Source: a bacterium
GTDB taxonomy: Bacteria > JAMCPX01
Length of the DNA stretch: 7,107 nt
Assembly (NCBI GenBank): GCA_021800575.1
Contig: JAJYYW010000070.1
Coordinates: 1-7,107, forward strand
Direction of reading: 5' to 3'
How positions within the stretch are numbered: the first letter of the stretch is position 1; every line of letters begins with the position of its first letter. Positions 5,166 through 7,107 of the stretch are shown here, in pieces. The notes beneath the pieces are model-generated. The model searched no databases. It was not told where the DNA came from and worked only from the letters and a program-made list of their open reading frames with translations. The position numbers and the translations under genes are program-made.

Positions 5166-5891
5166 TTATCCGGGCGTGCTCAGTGACTTGAAGTACTCTT
5201 CCAGAACCTTCTGTCCGTCGTCTTCGAACTCGATGAACTGCACGCCCATGCCCGGAACGCGCTTGTTGTCGAGTAGTTTCGCTTGCTCGGATCCGAAAAC
5301 GTGGACCACCTCGCCGACGATCCTGACCTCTTTTGAGGAGCCCGGCAGATACAGGATGAGCTCTATCTTTGATTCGAGGGGCAGGGGGCTTTCCGTTGCT
5401 ACGAAGATCCCACCCTTGGAGATGTCTTTTGCGTATTCTTCAATGAATTGCTCTTTCGATTTGAAGACCACCTTGATGGACGTGCTGTACCGCGGGAATT
5501 TTCTTCCGATCGTTGCCGTGGTTCTGGCCATAATGCTTTTGATTGCCGCCGTGATATCGAAATCCCCGGAGAATTTGATGTCCGATGTCAGCGGGAGTTT
5601 GCTGCGGAATGCCTCGCGCTCCTTTTCCCCCATCATCATGAGGTTGTAGAGCTTTGCCTCCATCTTCTGTGCCCAGGCCTCGATGGCTTTGAAGTAATGC
5701 GGAAGGAAAGCGGCAAAATCGAACGATAGGGATATCCCGATGGTGTCACTCGACGACCAGCTGTAGAGATTGATTCCTTTGAGAACCTCGGTGGAGTACT
5801 GTTTCCTGGTATTGAGCAAAAACGCTTCAACGTCCCCGGACTTCTGTGACATGTACGGGACAATCAAAACAATTTCAAACAGTTTGTCCAT
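5166..5891 (-). CDS. PilZ-domain protein, probable c-di-GMP receptor
   Basis: The C-terminal ~110 residues form a PilZ domain with both c-di-GMP-binding signatures: RKFPR (RxxxR, residues 130-134) and DISKGG (DxSxxG, residues 156-161). These are followed by the usual beta strands (IELILYLPG, VRIVGEVVHV) and the closing GMGVQF. It resembles the PilZ subfamily frequent in myxobacteria and other delta-proteobacteria. The N-terminal ~110 residues (FEIVLIVPYMSQKSGD, then FDFAAFLPHYFKAIEAWAQK) are not a domain I recognise; they are mixed alpha/beta with a helical stretch near residues 60-95. A longer frame begins with GTG at 5963, but no ribosome binding site precedes it. The ATG at 5891 has AGGA 6 nt upstream, so I choose it (241 residues). 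The protein is probably cytosolic and transmits c-di-GMP level to a partner that cannot be identified here. It lies downstream of glutamate synthase genes with a gap of about 135 nt. Confidence 0.85.
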   Translation of the reverse strand: MDKLFEIVLIVPYMSQKSGDVEAFLLNTRKQYSTEVLKGINLYSWSSSDTIGISLSFDFAAFLPHYFKAIEAWAQKMEAKLYNLMMMGEKEREAFRSKLPLTSDIKFSGDFDITAAIKSIMARTTATIGRKFPRYSTSIKVVFKSKEQFIEEYAKDISKGGIFVATESPLPLESKIELILYLPGSSKEVRIVGEVVHVFGSEQAKLLDNKRVPGMGVQFIEFEDDGQKVLEEYFKSLSTPG

Positions 5892-6026
5892 ATCAATTCC
5901 TGCCATTCCTATAGCATACTTATCGAAATAAAGAAACCGCCGGTCCGGCAAGAGCAATTCCACCGGTGCGGGCCGTGCATATCCAGCGCGCAGGATGCGC
6001 TGTCGAGGAAAAATGTGGGTCCTGGA

Positions 6027-6776
6027 TCAGTACGTGTACAGCTTTGCGTAAGGACGGGTGCTCAGGGGAACGAGTTTTTCGAACGGTTCGCCGAGAATGC
6101 TGTGAGGATCCAGTCCAAGGTCGCTCGCGTACTCATGGATAACGCCCTTGAGCAGTCCCCGGTCTGCATCCGTCAGGTCAGTGACTTCGACGCCTTTTCC
6201 GATCCTTTTCCTGTCGGTCTTGCCCCGCAGGTACACGGTTCCGCCGTGCATGCCCGCACCCAGGTAGTCGCCGGTTGTTCCGTTTTCGCGCTTCCTGCCG
6301 AACATCCCGAGCACGACGATCACACCGCCCGCCATGTATTCTGCAAGGAAATCGCCGGCGTTTCCGCCGATGACGATAATCGGGTTCAGGTTCTTGTATC
6401 CTTTCATGTGAATGCCGACCCTGTATCCCGCATCCTTCAGGATAAAGAGCTTGCCGCCCCGCATGCTGTAGCCGCAGACATCGCCTGCCATGCCCTTCAC
6501 AACGATCTTGCCCCCGTTCATGGTATTACCCACAGCATCCTGTGCATTGTTGTTCACGGTTATGACCGGTCCATCCATGAAGATGCCGAGGTCGTTGCCC
6601 GGAACGCCGTTGATGGTGATGCGGACGTCGTTTTTCAGTCCGTCCGCGATATACCGCTGTCCATTGACATGGGAAAGATCTATGTTCATTGCGCCGCCTG
6701 CCAGCGCATCATGGATCTTCTGGTTCAGGATCAAATAGTGCATGCCCTGTGCGTCTATTGTTGTGCTGTTTCCCAT
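6027..6776 (-). CDS. Glutamate synthase GXGXG-domain subunit (archaeal-type, split)
   Basis: The 249-residue product has repeated glycine-rich turns of the GXGXG beta-helix that forms the C-terminal domain of glutamate synthase large subunits: GVPGNDLGIFMDG, GKIVVKGMAGDVCGYSMRGG, GYRVGIHMKG, IIVIGGNAGDFLAEYMAGG and GDYLGAGMHGG. It ends after a region typical of this subunit (LLKGVIHEYASDLGLD, EPFEKLVPLSTRPY). In classical GltB this domain is fused behind the FMN domain and is structural. Here it is encoded separately, as in archaea and many anaerobic bacteria. The start ATG at 6776 lies 4 nt after the stop of the amidotransferase gene; the nearest strong Shine-Dalgarno (AAGGAGGA) is 14 nt away, so translational coupling is likely. 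The FMN/4Fe-4S subunit is not in this window. Product: part of the complex that makes glutamate from glutamine and 2-oxoglutarate. Confidence 0.9.
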   Translation of the reverse strand: MGNSTTIDAQGMHYLILNQKIHDALAGGAMNIDLSHVNGQRYIADGLKNDVRITINGVPGNDLGIFMDGPVITVNNNAQDAVGNTMNGGKIVVKGMAGDVCGYSMRGGKLFILKDAGYRVGIHMKGYKNLNPIIVIGGNAGDFLAEYMAGGVIVVLGMFGRKRENGTTGDYLGAGMHGGTVYLRGKTDRKRIGKGVEVTDLTDADRGLLKGVIHEYASDLGLDPHSILGEPFEKLVPLSTRPYAKLYTY

Positions 6777-6780
6777 AGTA

Positions 6781-7107
6781 CTATTTTTTGTCCTCCTTGA
6801 GAGTTACGATGATGGGTTCTCCCGCCTTGGGAGCCCACACATCGTCCGGGTCCGGTATGACCTCGCGGATCGCCGATTCCTCGCTTGCAATGGCCACCAG
6901 GTCTCCCTTCTTTCCGACGACCAGCGGTCTGAGCTTGATCCGGTCGTTGAGCCCGAGTATGCCGTTCTCAAACCCCATCAGGATGGCAAAGGGGCCGTTC
7001 AGGGACGCATTGGCGTACGTCATCCTCAATGCGGTGCAGTAGTCCTTTTTCACAGGCTCCATGTCCCGGATGTCCTTCCAGAACGGCGGCGCCAGTACTG
7101 TCGACGC
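6781..7107 (-). CDS. Glutamate synthase glutamine-amidotransferase subunit, 3' part
   Basis: The frame is open to the window edge; the visible 108 residues begin ASTVLAPPFWKDIRDMEP. They contain the end of a class-II (Ntn) glutamine amidotransferase domain as found in GltB N-terminal subunits: ALRMTYANASLNGPFAILMG, the conserved GLNDRIKLRPLVVG, and ASEESAIREVIPDPDDVW. The C-terminus is GEPIIVTLKEDKK with a TAG stop. The catalytic N-terminal cysteine lies outside the window. The domain releases ammonia from glutamine for transfer to the FMN subunit. It is translated just before the GXGXG subunit gene (4-nt gap) and is surely in the same operon. Confidence 0.9.
   Translation of the reverse strand, partial: ASTVLAPPFWKDIRDMEPVKKDYCTALRMTYANASLNGPFAILMGFENGILGLNDRIKLRPLVVGKKGDLVAIASEESAIREVIPDPDDVWAPKAGEPIIVTLKEDKK

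Noticed and set aside
5176..5649. 157-codon plus-strand frame antisense to the PilZ gene
   Set aside because: The minus frame has clear PilZ motifs; the plus frame is serine-rich, low-complexity shadow sequence.
6015..6800. 261-codon plus-strand frame antisense to the GXGXG subunit
   Set aside because: It mirrors a well-supported glutamate synthase gene, has no family resemblance and no convincing start context; a shadow frame.

Overview
The window is about 7.1 kb of bacterial DNA with almost all real genes on the minus strand. Gene content (a split, archaeal-type glutamate synthase; a PilZ protein of the kind common in delta-proteobacteria; large FN3/beta-propeller lipoproteins; a RAYT-type REP transposase remnant; a MalT-like P-loop fragment) suggests an anaerobic Desulfobacterota- or Nitrospirota-like organism. 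This taxonomic call is inference only.

Layout from the right end, in the direction of minus-strand transcription. The 3' part of a class-II glutamine amidotransferase subunit of glutamate synthase (6781-7107, open at the window edge) is followed 4 nt later by the separate GXGXG subunit (6027-6776). Next comes a c-di-GMP-binding PilZ-domain protein (5166-5891, start moved inward to an ATG with a Shine-Dalgarno).

The middle (about 4245-5069) is a scar. A 390-bp element (4370-4759) bounded by 27-bp inverted repeats (26/27 identical) carries an internally deleted REP-associated tyrosine transposase. Two different truncated genes abut it: on the left the first ~41 codons of a membrane protein on the plus strand, and on the right the first ~103 codons of a MalT/LuxR-type P-loop ATPase on the minus strand. 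Both end in stop codons supplied by or just inside the element.

The left half holds surface or exported proteins. A large lipoprotein gene (start 4017) encodes a carboxypeptidase-regulatory-like domain, five FN3 domains and a seven-bladed NHL/Vgb-like propeller. An in-frame TAG at 2194-2196 splits it between blade 1 and blade 2, and the same frame stays open to 1384. A strong intrinsic terminator (1319-1352) closes this unit. A second lipoprotein, with YVTN-type propeller repeats (162-1244), follows with its own candidate promoter and appears to start at a rare ATT codon. It overlaps by 10 nt the start of a further membrane-anchored or exported protein that runs off the left edge.

The points most worth checking are the apparent ATT initiation, the amber codon inside the propeller, and the deletion-derivative RAYT element with its chimeric gene ends. 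I do not see a clearly new multi-gene system in the window.
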